64,000 nt of DNA from HIMB11 sp965657135 (GCA_965657135.1 CBFHNF010000014.1:7415-71414), one strand, 5' to 3'. Positions 26,741-35,994 are shown, counted from the first letter of the stretch. Program-made: numbers and translations. Notes: a model not told the origin generated them from the sequence alone.

Positions 26741-28063
26741 ATGACTGATAAAGCACTGGGAGCGTATAGCGATCCCAACTCAATGCCGCCGATGAGCCAG
26801 GCGGTACCACTTGGTTTACAACACGTATTGGCGATGTTTGCGTCAAACGTGACACCTTCAATCATCGTTGCTGGGGCCGCTGGATTAGCATTCGGAAGCG
26901 CCGAACAAGTTTATTTGATCCAAATGGCGATGCTCTTTGCGGGCGTGGCAACAATCTTCCAAACAATGGGGATTGGGCCAATCGGCGCACGCATGCCAAT
27001 TATGCAGGGCACCAGCTTTGCCTTTGTTGGTGTTTTGGCAGGAATTTCAGCGACCCAAGGGTTGGGCGTTGCATTGACTGCCTGTATTATCGGCGGCCTT
27101 ATCCACTTTGCGCTTGGTTCAGTTATCGGACGCATCCGTTTTCTATTCCCGCCGCTTGTCACAGGCTTGGTCATTTTGGCCATTGGTCTATACCTCATTC
27201 CAGTTGGCATAAAATACGCAGCTGGAGGTGCAGCAGATTTCCAAATGGCAGCTGAAAGCTTTGGATCGCTGAAGCATTGGACGGTGGCGTTGACTGTGAT
27301 TATTGTTGCCCTCCTGTTTAAATTCAAAACTTCAGGCGCAGTGTCAAATGCCGCTATTCTTATTGGATTGCTTGCTGGATACGCTGTAGCAGCAATGTCA
27401 GGAATGGTGAGCCTAGCTGGATTTCAAAAGGCAAGCTGGATTACCAGCATCCAAGTTTTGCCATACGGTTTTGAATTCAATCTGGGCGCTGTCATAGCAG
27501 TTACTTTGGTATCAATCGTCTCTGCGGTAGAAACCGTTGGCGACGCATCTGCAACCGCGAAAGCAGGTGCGGGACGTGAGGCGACAGATGAAGAGATTGC
27601 AGGCGCAACTTATGCTGACGGTCTAGGAACCGCCGTTGCTGGTGTCTTTGGTGGTCTGCCAAACACCTCATTTAGCCAAAACGTTGGTATCGTTGGCATG
27701 ACAGGCATCATGAGCCGCCATGTCGTTACCATAGCGGGGGCAATCCTAGTTGTGTGCGGGTTAATCCCAAAAATCGGTGCCTTGATCGCTTCAATGCCTC
27801 TGCCTGTCTTGGGCGGCGGTGTGATCGTAATGTTTGGTATGGTCGCAGCCGCTGGTATGAACGTATTGTCAGAAGTGAAAATGACACGCCGTAACATGGT
27901 GATCATTGCAATTTCTCTGACCGCGGGTCTGGGACTAAACCTTGTACCGTCTGCCGTTCAGTATTTACCTGGCATTTGGAAAACACTGGCAACATCTGCA
28001 GTTGCACCAACCGCTTTCTTGGCAATCGTGTTGAACCAAATATTGCCAGAAGACATGGAATAA
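26741..28063 (+). CDS. NCS2 family nucleobase:cation symporter (urate/xanthine permease)
   Basis: Inner-membrane symporter of 440 aa with about 12-14 hydrophobic segments. Family motifs include VPLGLQHVLAMFASNVTPSIIVAGAAG near the start, VSAVETVGDASATAKAG in TM8 with the substrate-binding Glu, and GLPNTSFSQNVGIVGMTGI in TM10. Position after allA suggests uptake of urate, xanthine or related purines feeding this cluster; substrate choice is inferred. GGGGAG precedes the start, and a strong terminator follows. Confidence 0.88.
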   Translation: MTDKALGAYSDPNSMPPMSQAVPLGLQHVLAMFASNVTPSIIVAGAAGLAFGSAEQVYLIQMAMLFAGVATIFQTMGIGPIGARMPIMQGTSFAFVGVLAGISATQGLGVALTACIIGGLIHFALGSVIGRIRFLFPPLVTGLVILAIGLYLIPVGIKYAAGGAADFQMAAESFGSLKHWTVALTVIIVALLFKFKTSGAVSNAAILIGLLAGYAVAAMSGMVSLAGFQKASWITSIQVLPYGFEFNLGAVIAVTLVSIVSAVETVGDASATAKAGAGREATDEEIAGATYADGLGTAVAGVFGGLPNTSFSQNVGIVGMTGIMSRHVVTIAGAILVVCGLIPKIGALIASMPLPVLGGGVIVMFGMVAAAGMNVLSEVKMTRRNMVIIAISLTAGLGLNLVPSAVQYLPGIWKTLATSAVAPTAFLAIVLNQILPEDME

Positions 28064-28087
28064 GCAGTTCAACAATCCTGCTACCCA

Positions 28088-28117
28088 AAAGGCCCCACAT
28101 TACGTGGGGCCTTTTTC
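28088..28117 (+). terminator. Rho-independent terminator after the nucleobase permease
   Basis: Perfect 11-bp stem AAAGGCCCCAC / GTGGGGCCTTT with a five-base loop and T tail, ending the purine operon. Confidence 0.9.
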
Positions 28118-28154
28118 ACTTGAAAATTACTTCGGATGGCGCAACTCTCACCTT

Positions 28155-28490
28155 ATGAACACTTTAACACCCTTTCCAGGGACGCATGCCCATCATGTTG
28201 TCGCGTTTCATCGAACTGAGCTAAGCGTTATACTTTCGCTGTATGGACAAATGGTCGCCGCCGGCGAATGGCGTGATTACGGTATTTCATCGTTAATAGA
28301 AGTTGCCGTTTTTTCAATATTTCGACGTACCGCTGAACAGCCATTATACAGAATCGAAAAACGCCCAAAGCTTCGAAACAAGCAAGGCGAATACAGCGTC
28401 ATCGGAATGGACGGGCAAATTTTAAAACGCGGTCATGAGTTAAAAACAGTGTTACGTGTGTTTGATAAGAAACGAATACGCGTGGTCTAA
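28155..28490 (+). CDS. DUF2794 family protein
   Basis: Conserved alphaproteobacterial protein of 111 aa and unknown role. The sequence HHVVAFHRTELSVILSLYGQMVAAGEWRDY followed by PLYRIEKRPKLRNKQGEY and GMDGQILKRGHELKTVLRV is the DUF2794 signature. No signal peptide or membrane span is seen. ATG 28155 (MNTLTPF) is used because an earlier start would sit in the permease terminator. It stands alone; the roughly 260 bases after it contain nothing I can identify. Confidence 0.85.
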   Translation: MNTLTPFPGTHAHHVVAFHRTELSVILSLYGQMVAAGEWRDYGISSLIEVAVFSIFRRTAEQPLYRIEKRPKLRNKQGEYSVIGMDGQILKRGHELKTVLRVFDKKRIRVV

Positions 28491-28750
28491 GGACTTTATT
28501 GTAAACTCCGGCGCAAACGCCTAGAATAATTATAGTTCGTGACGTTAATGACTCCAAATAATAAATATCGTGAATATTACACTTAAATTACTAAGTCCCA
28601 AACCGCGGGGCAACCTCGGAAACAACCCAATATATGGCAGAAAAAATCGCCGACCCCATGTGTTGTTATATCGGCACCTACCACAGCATCTCTGGGAAGT
28701 GAGTGAGGCAATTTTTTAATATTCAATTAAAAGTGTATTTTAGCTAGAGT

Positions 28751-29548
28751 TTATGAAGTTAAAAGCCGTACCAAAATACTGTCAGGGTCTTTCAATCCAT
28801 CAATTACATCGAAATGATGTTCACCCTGACGCACGATCATTTTTACACCCCAGTTTTCGGCCAAAATCATTGCTTGTTCTAAAAACACTTGTCGTTCATC
28901 GCCTCCAACCCAAACAGTCACGGGGCAGCTTGGTTTAGGCATTAATGCGGGGCTTTCAGCTTTGGCGGCTTCATCTGTCAGTCGAAAATCGTTATTCATT
29001 TCTGTAAACACTAAGGTGCGCAAATCAGCGACTGCTGAAATTGGCACAATGTGCGTAATGCGAGAGACAAGATCATCGGACAGCACGCCGGGCACACCTA
29101 ACCGCGCCACCAGATGGCCACCAGCAGAGTGTCCCGTCAGCGCAATTGCTCCTGCATACTTTTCCGCGATTTGAGTTACAAAGCTGCGCATTTGCTGCGT
29201 AATTTGAGCAATCGAGACACGAGGGCATAAATCATACGAGGGCATCACCACCCGCCATCCTTGAGTTAATGCACCATGCGAAAAATGTGACCAATAGGAT
29301 TTATCAAACCGCCGCCAATATCCCCCATGCACAAAGACCAACGTGCCCTTTGCATCACCTTCAGCATTAAAGACATCATACGTTTGCCGTTTACTTTGAC
29401 CATATTCGATCTCTAATTCAGCACGTCCTTGTTCCAGCATGTCTGCACGAAACGCTGAAGCCTCAGATTGCCAGCGCGTGATAAAATCATTTGCGTTTGG
29501 TATATACGCAGCATTGGCATAAGCATCATCATAATCTATTCGCGACAT
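28751..29548 (-). CDS. Alpha/beta hydrolase, arylformamidase/carboxylesterase type
   Basis: Esterase-like protein of 265 aa. The oxyanion motif HGGYWRRFDKSYW (near 73-85) and the nucleophile elbow GHSAGGH match the hormone-sensitive-lipase and kynurenine-formamidase branch of alpha/beta hydrolases; a C-terminal HHFDVIDGL supplies the catalytic His. No kynurenine-pathway gene is adjacent, so substrate remains open. It is divergent from the semialdehyde dehydrogenase gene at 29625. Confidence 0.78.
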   Translation of the reverse strand: MSRIDYDDAYANAAYIPNANDFITRWQSEASAFRADMLEQGRAELEIEYGQSKRQTYDVFNAEGDAKGTLVFVHGGYWRRFDKSYWSHFSHGALTQGWRVVMPSYDLCPRVSIAQITQQMRSFVTQIAEKYAGAIALTGHSAGGHLVARLGVPGVLSDDLVSRITHIVPISAVADLRTLVFTEMNNDFRLTDEAAKAESPALMPKPSCPVTVWVGGDERQVFLEQAMILAENWGVKMIVRQGEHHFDVIDGLKDPDSILVRLLTS

Positions 29549-29624
29549 TTCGGGCTCCTTTGTAGGCTGGACAATCTATGACAGAGGTGATTTGCCTATG
29601 CACGAGATATTTTCGGAGGACGCC

Positions 29625-31100
29625 ATGGCAAACGAAACCAATTTGAAAAACCTGCTGAAAGACCCATCATTGCTAGCAACACAAGGCTATTTAGCTGGCG
29701 AGTGGGTTGACGGCGAAGATGGGGCAACATTTGACGTAACGAACCCCGCCAGAGGAGATGTTATTGCCAAAGTTGCGGACCTGAGCCGTGCGCAAACTGC
29801 GCAGGCAATCGCAGCAGCAGAGGTCGCACAAAAAGAATGGGCCGCCAAAACCGCGAAAGAGCGCGCCAATATTTTACGTCGTTGGTACGATCTAATGATG
29901 GAAAATACAGATGATCTTAGCACTATCTTGACTGCCGAACAGGGGAAGCCATTTTCCGAAGCAAAAGGCGAAATCGGATATGGTGCGTCATTCATTGAAT
30001 TTTTCGCAGAAGAAGCAAAACGTATTTACGGTGAAACAATTCCAGGGCATCAACCCGACAAACGCATCATGGTTCTAAAACAGCCAATCGGCGTTGCGGC
30101 GTCGATCACACCTTGGAATTTCCCAAACGCAATGATCACACGTAAAGCCGCGCCAGCATTGGCTGCGGGTTGTTCTTTTGTTGCGCGCCCGGCAGCAGAG
30201 ACACCATTGTCAGCGTTGGTCATGGGCGTCTTGGCGGAACGCGCAGGAATCCCAAAGGGTGTTTTGTCAATTATCCCATCTTCCCGTTCATCAGAAATCG
30301 GGAAAGAGTTTTGTGAAAACCCAGCCGTGCGCAAACTGACATTTACAGGATCAACCGAAGTTGGCCGCATCCTGTTGCGCCAGGCGGCGGATCAGGTAAT
30401 AAAGTGTTCAATGGAGCTGGGCGGCAATGCACCATTTATCGTATTTGACGATGCAGATCTAGACGAAGCAGTTGCAGGCGCAATCATGTGTAAATTCCGC
30501 AACAACGGCCAAACATGTGTGTGTGCCAATCGGATCTATGTTCAGGCAGGTGTTCATGATGCCTTTGCGGAAAAACTGGCTGCAGCACTGTCCAAAATGA
30601 AAATAGGTGATGGGCTTGAGGATGGCGTGGCGTTGGGTCCATTGATCAACCAAGATGCGATCACCAAAGTCCAAGAGCATATTGCAGATGCGACAGCCAA
30701 GGGCGGCACTGTATTTTATGGAGGTGAAAGCCATCAAGGCGAAGGCTTCTTTATGCCCCCGACGATTGTTACGGGCGCGACCAAGGATATGGCCGTTGCC
30801 ACCGAGGAAACCTTTGGCCCATTGGCTCCACTATTTAAATTTGACGACGTTGACGAAGTGATTGAACTGGCCAATGATACCATATTTGGTCTCGCTTCTT
30901 ACTTCTATGCCAAGGATCTCAGCCGCGTATACAAAGTTGCAGAAGCATTGGAATACGGCATTGTTGGGGTCAACACGGGGATCATATCGACCGAAGTAGC
31001 GCCGTTTGGAGGCGTTAAACAATCAGGTCTAGGACGCGAAGGTAGCCATCACGGTATCGATGACTATCTTGAACTGAAGTACATTTGTATGAGCGTTTGA
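29625..31100 (+). CDS. gabD: NAD(P)-dependent succinate-semialdehyde dehydrogenase
   Basis: Aldehyde dehydrogenase of 491 aa. The catalytic pair is visible: Glu in MELGGNAPFIVFDDADLD and the nucleophilic Cys in NNGQTCVCANRIYVQ; the adjacent second Cys is typical of succinate-semialdehyde dehydrogenases. Cofactor site ITPWNFPNAMITRKAAPALAAGC and FTGSTEVGR are complete. The C-terminal FGGVKQSGLGREGSHHGIDDYLELKYIC also fits GabD. ATG 29625 is chosen for the strong GGAGGA before it. No gabT is adjacent; glutarate semialdehyde remains a possible substrate. Confidence 0.86.
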   Translation: MANETNLKNLLKDPSLLATQGYLAGEWVDGEDGATFDVTNPARGDVIAKVADLSRAQTAQAIAAAEVAQKEWAAKTAKERANILRRWYDLMMENTDDLSTILTAEQGKPFSEAKGEIGYGASFIEFFAEEAKRIYGETIPGHQPDKRIMVLKQPIGVAASITPWNFPNAMITRKAAPALAAGCSFVARPAAETPLSALVMGVLAERAGIPKGVLSIIPSSRSSEIGKEFCENPAVRKLTFTGSTEVGRILLRQAADQVIKCSMELGGNAPFIVFDDADLDEAVAGAIMCKFRNNGQTCVCANRIYVQAGVHDAFAEKLAAALSKMKIGDGLEDGVALGPLINQDAITKVQEHIADATAKGGTVFYGGESHQGEGFFMPPTIVTGATKDMAVATEETFGPLAPLFKFDDVDEVIELANDTIFGLASYFYAKDLSRVYKVAEALEYGIVGVNTGIISTEVAPFGGVKQSGLGREGSHHGIDDYLELKYICMSV

Positions 31101-31166
31101 GTTTCATTTTAGCGTGCTAAGTAATTAGCAAAAAAATCGTTGCGACGTAAAACGACAAAAACGCGA

Positions 31167-31200
31167 ACGGCGACCAGAATGGTCGCCGTGAACAATTTTT
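31167..31200 (+). terminator. Rho-independent terminator of gabD
   Basis: Perfect 9-bp stem ACGGCGACC / GGTCGCCGT with loop AGAAT, followed by GAACAATTTTT. Confidence 0.75.
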
Positions 31201-31235
31201 GTGACTGATTTAGAAATCAGATTTAATCTGAACAC

Positions 31236-31475
31236 ATGTGTTCGTTGTTGTGTAATACTGCAACGAGTCTTGGAGTTCATATCAGCGATGCTGGGACTAT
31301 TCTGATTAATCAAACTGTAATTTCACCGTTTACGGTAACGGTGGAAATCGACGTGCAAGGGGATATCACTATTCGCGACGTACAACTTGACCCGACCACA
31401 GGGAACATAACTAAATTAAATCGTCTTGCATGTGGTGCGCAGTTCTTTGAAACGCTCTCTTGGCTGTCACAATAA
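31236..31475 (+). CDS. Small hypothetical protein, or a gene remnant
   Basis: Reading frame of 79 codons between the gabD terminator and the terminator shared with pnp. The later part (TVEIDVQGDITIRDVQLDPTTGNITKL) looks like ordinary protein with alternating strands, whereas the first 25 residues are less convincing and no ribosome-binding site stands before the ATG. An in-frame TAA lies four codons upstream. It could be a real small gene or the 3' end of a decayed exported protein. I do not recognise a family. Confidence 0.25.
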   Translation: MCSLLCNTATSLGVHISDAGTILINQTVISPFTVTVEIDVQGDITIRDVQLDPTTGNITKLNRLACGAQFFETLSWLSQ

Positions 31476-31494
31476 AACAGAAAAGCATAAGCAG

Positions 31495-31528
31495 AAAAAA
31501 GGCCCTCTTTTTCAAGAGGGCCTTTTTT
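31495..31528. terminator. Bidirectional terminator downstream of pnp
   Basis: Perfect 15-bp inverted repeat (A-rich arm, GGCCCTCTT / AAGAGGGCC, T-rich arm) with a four-base loop. It has A and T runs on both sides, so it works in either direction; the pnp stop codon begins three bases on. Confidence 0.9.
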
Positions 31529-31530
31529 AT

Positions 31531-33669
31531 TTATTCTTCGTTAGAAGACTTTTCTTCAGCGATTTCTTCGCCTGTTTCTTGATCCACCATCTTCATAGCC
31601 AAGCGAACCTTACCACGATCATCAAACCCTAGAAGTTTAACTTTGACCTCTTGGCCCTCTTTCAGCACATCTGATGGATGGTTTAGACGACGGTTTTCAA
31701 TTTGGCTCACATGAACCAGACCGTCACGTTTGCCAAAGAAGTTCACAAACGCGCCGAAATCGACAACCTTCACAACTTTACCTGTATAGATTTGCCCGAT
31801 TTCAGGTTCTGCCACGATCGCATAAATCATTTCATATGCTTTCTTGATAGACTCTCCGTCAGGAGACGCAATCTTGATTTGACCATCATCGTTGATGTCA
31901 ACTTTTGCGCCAGACACTTCCACGATTTCACGGATCACTTTACCACCTGATCCAATCACTTCACGGATTTTGTCTGTTGGTACCTGCATTGTTTCAATAC
32001 GTGGTGCGTGTACTGAGAATTCGCTTGCTTCGGTCAATGCGTTCGCCATTTCACCCAAGATATGTAAGCGACCAGCTTTGGCCTGTGCCAAAGCGTTCTT
32101 CATGATCTCGGCTGTGATACCTGCGACTTTGATGTCCATTTGCAGTGACGTGATCCCGTTTTCGGTACCTGCCACTTTAAAGTCCATATCGCCCAAGTGA
32201 TCTTCGTCACCCAAAATGTCTGTTAGGATCGCATAATCCCCGTCATCTTCAAGGATCAGACCCATTGCCACACCCGCAACTGGAGCCTTAAGTGGGACAC
32301 CTGCATCCATCATAGACAATGAACCACCACATACAGACGCCATTGAGGATGAACCGTTTGATTCAGTGATTTCTGAAACGACGCGGATTGTGTATGGGAA
32401 ATCTGTTGCCGCTGGCAAAACCGCCTGAAGCGCCCGCCAAGCCAGTTTACCGTGACCGATTTCACGACGACCTGGTGATCCGACACGTCCAACTTCGCCA
32501 ACAGAATAGGGCGGGAAGTTATAGTGCAACATGAAGTTTGATTTATATGTGCCATGTAGCGCGTCGATCATCTGTTCATCATCGCCAGTGCCCAATGTAG
32601 TTACAGCCAAGGCTTGGGTTTCACCACGGGTGAACAGCGCTGAACCATGCGTACGCGGCAACATGCCTGTTTCACTTACGATCGCGCGTACATCTGTCGT
32701 CGCACGACCATCAATACGCTTGCCGCCTTTTACCACGTCACCGCGTAGAATGCTGGCTTCCAGCTTTTTCATGGCGGAGCCAAGGTTGGCATCAGCCAAC
32801 TGCTCTTCGCTCAGTGCGGCTTTGATGGTTTCGCGTGCCGCAGCAACCGCTTCAACACGCTCTTGCTTGTCCGTGTTTCCATACGCCGCGCGCATTTGCT
32901 CTTCGCCTGCGGCTTTTACCGCTGCGAATAGATCAGAGTAATCGATCGGCGCAAAATCAAATGGCTCTTTTGCCGCGATTTCGGCCAAATCAATGATCAA
33001 ATCAATCACTGGCTGGATTTGTTCGTGGGCAAAGGTGACAGCCCCCAACATTTCATCTTCGGTCAATTCATACGCTTCTGACTCAACCATCATCACGGCA
33101 TCTTTTGTACCAGCGACGACTAGATCCAAACGTTGCTCTGGATTGTTGCGTAGACCGTCCATGTCATCCACGGTTGGGTTCAGAATGTACTCACCGTCAA
33201 CAAATCCAACGCGTGCACAACCGATCGGGCCCATGAATGGCACGCCAGAAATGGTAAGCGCAGCAGATGCCGCAATCATCGCGACGATATCTGGTGAATT
33301 CACCAAATCGTGGCTAAGAACTGTACACATAACCAATACTTCGTTTTTGAAACCATCAACGAATAATGGGCGAATGGGGCGGTCGATCAGACGCGCAGTT
33401 AGTGTTTCTGCCTCAGATGGGCGTGCTTCTCGCTTGAAAAATCCACCAGGAATTTTACCAGCGGCATAGTATTTCTCTTGGTAATGTACTGTCAGAGGGA
33501 AAAAGTCTTGTCCCTCTTTCATCGACTTGGCGAATGTGACGTTTGCCATCACTGATGTTTCGCCCAATGTGGCAATCACTGTGCCGTCTGCTTGACGTGC
33601 AACTTTGCCTGTTTCCAGTGTCAGCGTTTCTTCGCCCCACTGCATAGATTTTTTCGTTACTTCGAACAT
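31531..33669 (-). CDS. pnp: Polyribonucleotide nucleotidyltransferase (PNPase)
   Basis: Phosphorolytic 3'-5' exoribonuclease of the degradosome (712 aa). Two RNase PH domains are separated by an alpha-helical linker; the second has MLHYNFPPYSVGEVGR and the catalytic ILGDEDHLGDMDFKVAGT. A KH domain (IREVIGSGGKVIREI near 560) and an S1 domain (IGQIYTGKVVKVVDFGAFVNF near 625) complete the protein. It follows rpsO on the same strand, the conserved order. The 220-base leader holds the rpsO terminator and a small GGCGC-type hairpin that could serve RNase III-dependent autoregulation, as in other bacteria (inferred). Confidence 0.96.
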   Translation of the reverse strand: MFEVTKKSMQWGEETLTLETGKVARQADGTVIATLGETSVMANVTFAKSMKEGQDFFPLTVHYQEKYYAAGKIPGGFFKREARPSEAETLTARLIDRPIRPLFVDGFKNEVLVMCTVLSHDLVNSPDIVAMIAASAALTISGVPFMGPIGCARVGFVDGEYILNPTVDDMDGLRNNPEQRLDLVVAGTKDAVMMVESEAYELTEDEMLGAVTFAHEQIQPVIDLIIDLAEIAAKEPFDFAPIDYSDLFAAVKAAGEEQMRAAYGNTDKQERVEAVAAARETIKAALSEEQLADANLGSAMKKLEASILRGDVVKGGKRIDGRATTDVRAIVSETGMLPRTHGSALFTRGETQALAVTTLGTGDDEQMIDALHGTYKSNFMLHYNFPPYSVGEVGRVGSPGRREIGHGKLAWRALQAVLPAATDFPYTIRVVSEITESNGSSSMASVCGGSLSMMDAGVPLKAPVAGVAMGLILEDDGDYAILTDILGDEDHLGDMDFKVAGTENGITSLQMDIKVAGITAEIMKNALAQAKAGRLHILGEMANALTEASEFSVHAPRIETMQVPTDKIREVIGSGGKVIREIVEVSGAKVDINDDGQIKIASPDGESIKKAYEMIYAIVAEPEIGQIYTGKVVKVVDFGAFVNFFGKRDGLVHVSQIENRRLNHPSDVLKEGQEVKVKLLGFDDRGKVRLAMKMVDQETGEEIAEEKSSNEE

Positions 33670-33834
33670 CTTATTTTCCTAAATTGGCCCACTGGCCATT
33701 TGCGTAGAGGGCGGATTCCCCCTGACCCCTTTATCTTATATTTCGGGCGCTGGAGTCCGGGCGCCTGATCTCAGATATCGCGCGTATATAGGAGAAACCA
33801 AGATATGGAAAGGATTAGATCAACTTACATATGC

Positions 33835-33866
33835 AAACAAAAAACCGCACCAAAAGGCGCGGTTTG
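33835..33866 (-). terminator. Terminator or attenuator between rpsO and pnp
   Basis: Stem AAACCGC / GCGGTTT with inner ACC/GG pairs; on the minus strand a T-rich stretch follows. Lies 25 bases after the rpsO stop codon. Confidence 0.7.
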
Positions 33867-33890
33867 ATGAATTCAGAAGCAGATCGCAAA

Positions 33891-34160
33891 TTAGCGACGA
33901 ATGCCTAAACGCTTGATCAGATCAGTGTAACGCTGTTCTTCTTTTGCTTTCAGGTAATCAAGAAGCTTACGACGCTGCGCAACCATCTTCAAAAGTCCAC
34001 GGCGACCGTGGTTATCTTTTTTATGTGTTTTGAAGTGCTCTGTCAGGGTTGTGATACGTGACGTTAGAATGGCAACTTGCACCTCTGGGGAACCAGTATC
34101 GCCTTCTTTCGTCGCGAACTCTTTCATGACGCGTGCTTTTTCTTCAGCAGTAATCGACAT
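33891..34160 (-). CDS. rpsO: 30S ribosomal protein S15
   Basis: Binds 16S rRNA early in small-subunit assembly (89 aa, the standard length). MSITAEEKARVMKEFATKEGDTGSPEVQ and the RRGLLKMVAQRRKLLDYLK segment are typical S15. A GGAG lies before the ATG. It is upstream of pnp and separated from truB by three other genes. Confidence 0.96.
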   Translation of the reverse strand: MSITAEEKARVMKEFATKEGDTGSPEVQVAILTSRITTLTEHFKTHKKDNHGRRGLLKMVAQRRKLLDYLKAKEEQRYTDLIKRLGIRR

Positions 34161-34285
34161 CGGGGTCTCCTTTTATCTAAGGGTTATGGCACAAGCCGGG
34201 ATGTCGTCCAGCAGGGCCCTTGGAGGAATCTGTTTGCACAGATTTAGAGCTTTTACTGAAAAATATTGGATTTGCAAAGCGGATT

Positions 34286-35158
34286 CTATGACGCCCGTTG
34301 AATGACAATGCTCGCGGCATCAAAGGGCGCGCTTGACGTGACATATGCGGCCACCTGATCTTCTAGCCGCACTTCGTACACGTCATCCGAAACTTGGCGT
34401 ACAGATATTTCGCGCGCGTCCTCTTCTAGGAACTGGATCGCCAAGGTATCGACAGTCGGATCATAATCTGAAATCTTGATAGGTTCGTCACCAACATCTG
34501 TATAGACAAACGTATCCGCACCTTCGCCCCCTGTCATCATATCAGCGCCATAACTTTGAATGATGTCATCGCCTGAACCCCCATTTAGGTAAGCACGCTC
34601 TAGGTCCGTATCAGCCAGAACGTCATCACCCGCACCCCACATAAGCGAGTCATTGCCTGAGCCACCACTCAGCACATCATCCCCGTCATCCCCGTCATCC
34701 CCGTGCAGAGCATCCGCAACATGTCCGCCACGTAAGATATCGTGACCCAAACCACCGCTCAGCGTATCTTGGCCAGCGCCACCATCCAACAGGTCATGCC
34801 CAGAGGCACCAGTCAGCTTATCATTACCGTCGTCACCACTAATCGTATCTTGACCCGTTAATCCCTGCAGATCATCATCCCCCTGACCACCAGTCACAAC
34901 ATCATTTCCATTACCACCTATAACGGTGTCGTTCCCAAATCCACCACTCAGCGTATCATCACCTTCGCGTCCATCAATCATATCATCCAAGAAACGCCCC
35001 CATAATAAATCAGGACCATCTGTTGGCGGTGTTGGTTCTTCTAATTCAGGGGCATCAGGTTCGAACTCTTCTTCATCCGTGATCGGTGGTTCAATATCTG
35101 GCATCAACGCAATGCTACCTAAAAGCATGAAACCCAATAGACCCGATAACATCAACAT
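34286..35158 (-). CDS. Membrane-anchored RTX (hemolysin-type calcium-binding) repeat protein
   Basis: 290-aa protein. Residues 1-20 (MLMLSGLLGFMLLGSIALMP) form one hydrophobic segment that is either an uncleaved anchor or a signal; a Pro/Glu-rich linker (20-50) follows. Residues about 60-205 hold many GGxGxD-type nonapeptides (for example GGFGNDTVIGGNGNDVV), which fold as calcium-binding beta-rolls. The C-terminal 80 residues, with GADTFVYTDVGDEPIKISDYDP, match the usual end domain of RTX proteins, which carries a type I secretion signal in other family members. AAGGGG before ATG 35158 decides the start. No type I exporter gene adjoins it. Function unknown. Confidence 0.8.
   Translation of the reverse strand: MLMLSGLLGFMLLGSIALMPDIEPPITDEEEFEPDAPELEEPTPPTDGPDLLWGRFLDDMIDGREGDDTLSGGFGNDTVIGGNGNDVVTGGQGDDDLQGLTGQDTISGDDGNDKLTGASGHDLLDGGAGQDTLSGGLGHDILRGGHVADALHGDDGDDGDDVLSGGSGNDSLMWGAGDDVLADTDLERAYLNGGSGDDIIQSYGADMMTGGEGADTFVYTDVGDEPIKISDYDPTVDTLAIQFLEEDAREISVRQVSDDVYEVRLEDQVAAYVTSSAPFDAASIVIQRAS
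34678..34704. repeat. Three tandem 9-bp units within the RTX gene
   Basis: CATCCCCGT occurs three times in direct succession; on the coding strand each unit gives three codons of Asp-Asp-Gly type, extending one RTX repeat in frame. A likely site of slippage length variation. Confidence 0.75.
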
Positions 35159-35231
35159 GATACACCCCTTTTTCCCAAGGATAACCATGGAACTCAACAG
35201 TTCTGATTTCAATCTCAGATTGCAAGCTTGG

Positions 35232-35483
35232 TTAACGCTTCATTTCGATTTGCTGAATCAACTGGATCGCCCAATCCCCAAGAATTGGGATAAACTCGAT
35301 CTGGGCCAATATCTGAACGGTGATGTAAACAAGGATTGTAGCACCCAAAACAGACCCTAATCCAAAGGCCAATCCACGCAATAAATTAAACCATAACATT
35401 GCAAACACAGAACGTTGCATACGCAGCGCTGGATGATTGAGCAATTGTTCCATTTGTTCATTCAAGCGTTGATTATCTGCCAT
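35232..35483 (-). CDS. DUF5665 family small membrane protein
   Basis: 83-aa protein with a polar N-terminal helix (MADNQRLNEQMEQLLNHPALRM) and two hydrophobic segments near 28-62 (LLRGLAFGLGSVLGATILVYITVQILAQI). This matches DUF5665, of unknown function. Its start lies 11 bases inside the end of the DUF1643 gene, so the two are translationally coupled. Confidence 0.75.
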   Translation of the reverse strand: MADNQRLNEQMEQLLNHPALRMQRSVFAMLWFNLLRGLAFGLGSVLGATILVYITVQILAQIEFIPILGDWAIQLIQQIEMKR

Positions 35484-35994
35484 TCAAGTCACTCCATAGA
35501 ATGGGTTGTTGAGTATATGAAATATAAAGCGGGTGCTTGGGATGCCCTGCCTTTGACAATCCTAGATGAAACACGGGAATATCCATCGTCTGCAAAATCG
35601 ACTTCACCCGTTCTCCGCGCGCCAAATGTTCGCCATGCGTGCCCCATGCCGCAACCGTCACATTTGCCCACTCACATGCCTCCAGAATGGCGGCATCATT
35701 TGCAGGGCCAACTGGATCGCGGGCCGCCCGCATTTTTTTGGGGTCCGTATCACGCCAGGCAAAAATATTTGTCACTCGGAACCCACCATAGCCCAGCGCA
35801 CGTGCGCGGCGTTCACAACGCTCAACCGTTGGATCATTTTGTACCTCGGTTGCCGTCGACGGATTCAACATTACAAAATGCACCATATGCGCCTTTTGAT
35901 CCCATACGCGGGTCAAACTGTAGCGATAGCGTTCACAATCCGAATAAATTGCAACCGACGCCGCATCATCCTTTTGGTGGGTCCGTGTTAACAT
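35473..35994 (-). CDS. DUF1643 family protein
   Basis: 173 aa. The motif FVMLNPSTATEVQNDPTVERCERRARALGYGGFRVTNIFAWRDTDP in pieces (MLNPSTA, NDPTVERC, VTNIFAWR) is characteristic of DUF1643, a family of unknown biochemical function. No membrane span. It lies downstream of truB on the same strand, behind the inverted-repeat element at 36087-36209, and overlaps the DUF5665 gene. Confidence 0.85.
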   Translation of the reverse strand: MLTRTHQKDDAASVAIYSDCERYRYSLTRVWDQKAHMVHFVMLNPSTATEVQNDPTVERCERRARALGYGGFRVTNIFAWRDTDPKKMRAARDPVGPANDAAILEACEWANVTVAAWGTHGEHLARGERVKSILQTMDIPVFHLGLSKAGHPKHPLYISYTQQPILWSDLNGR

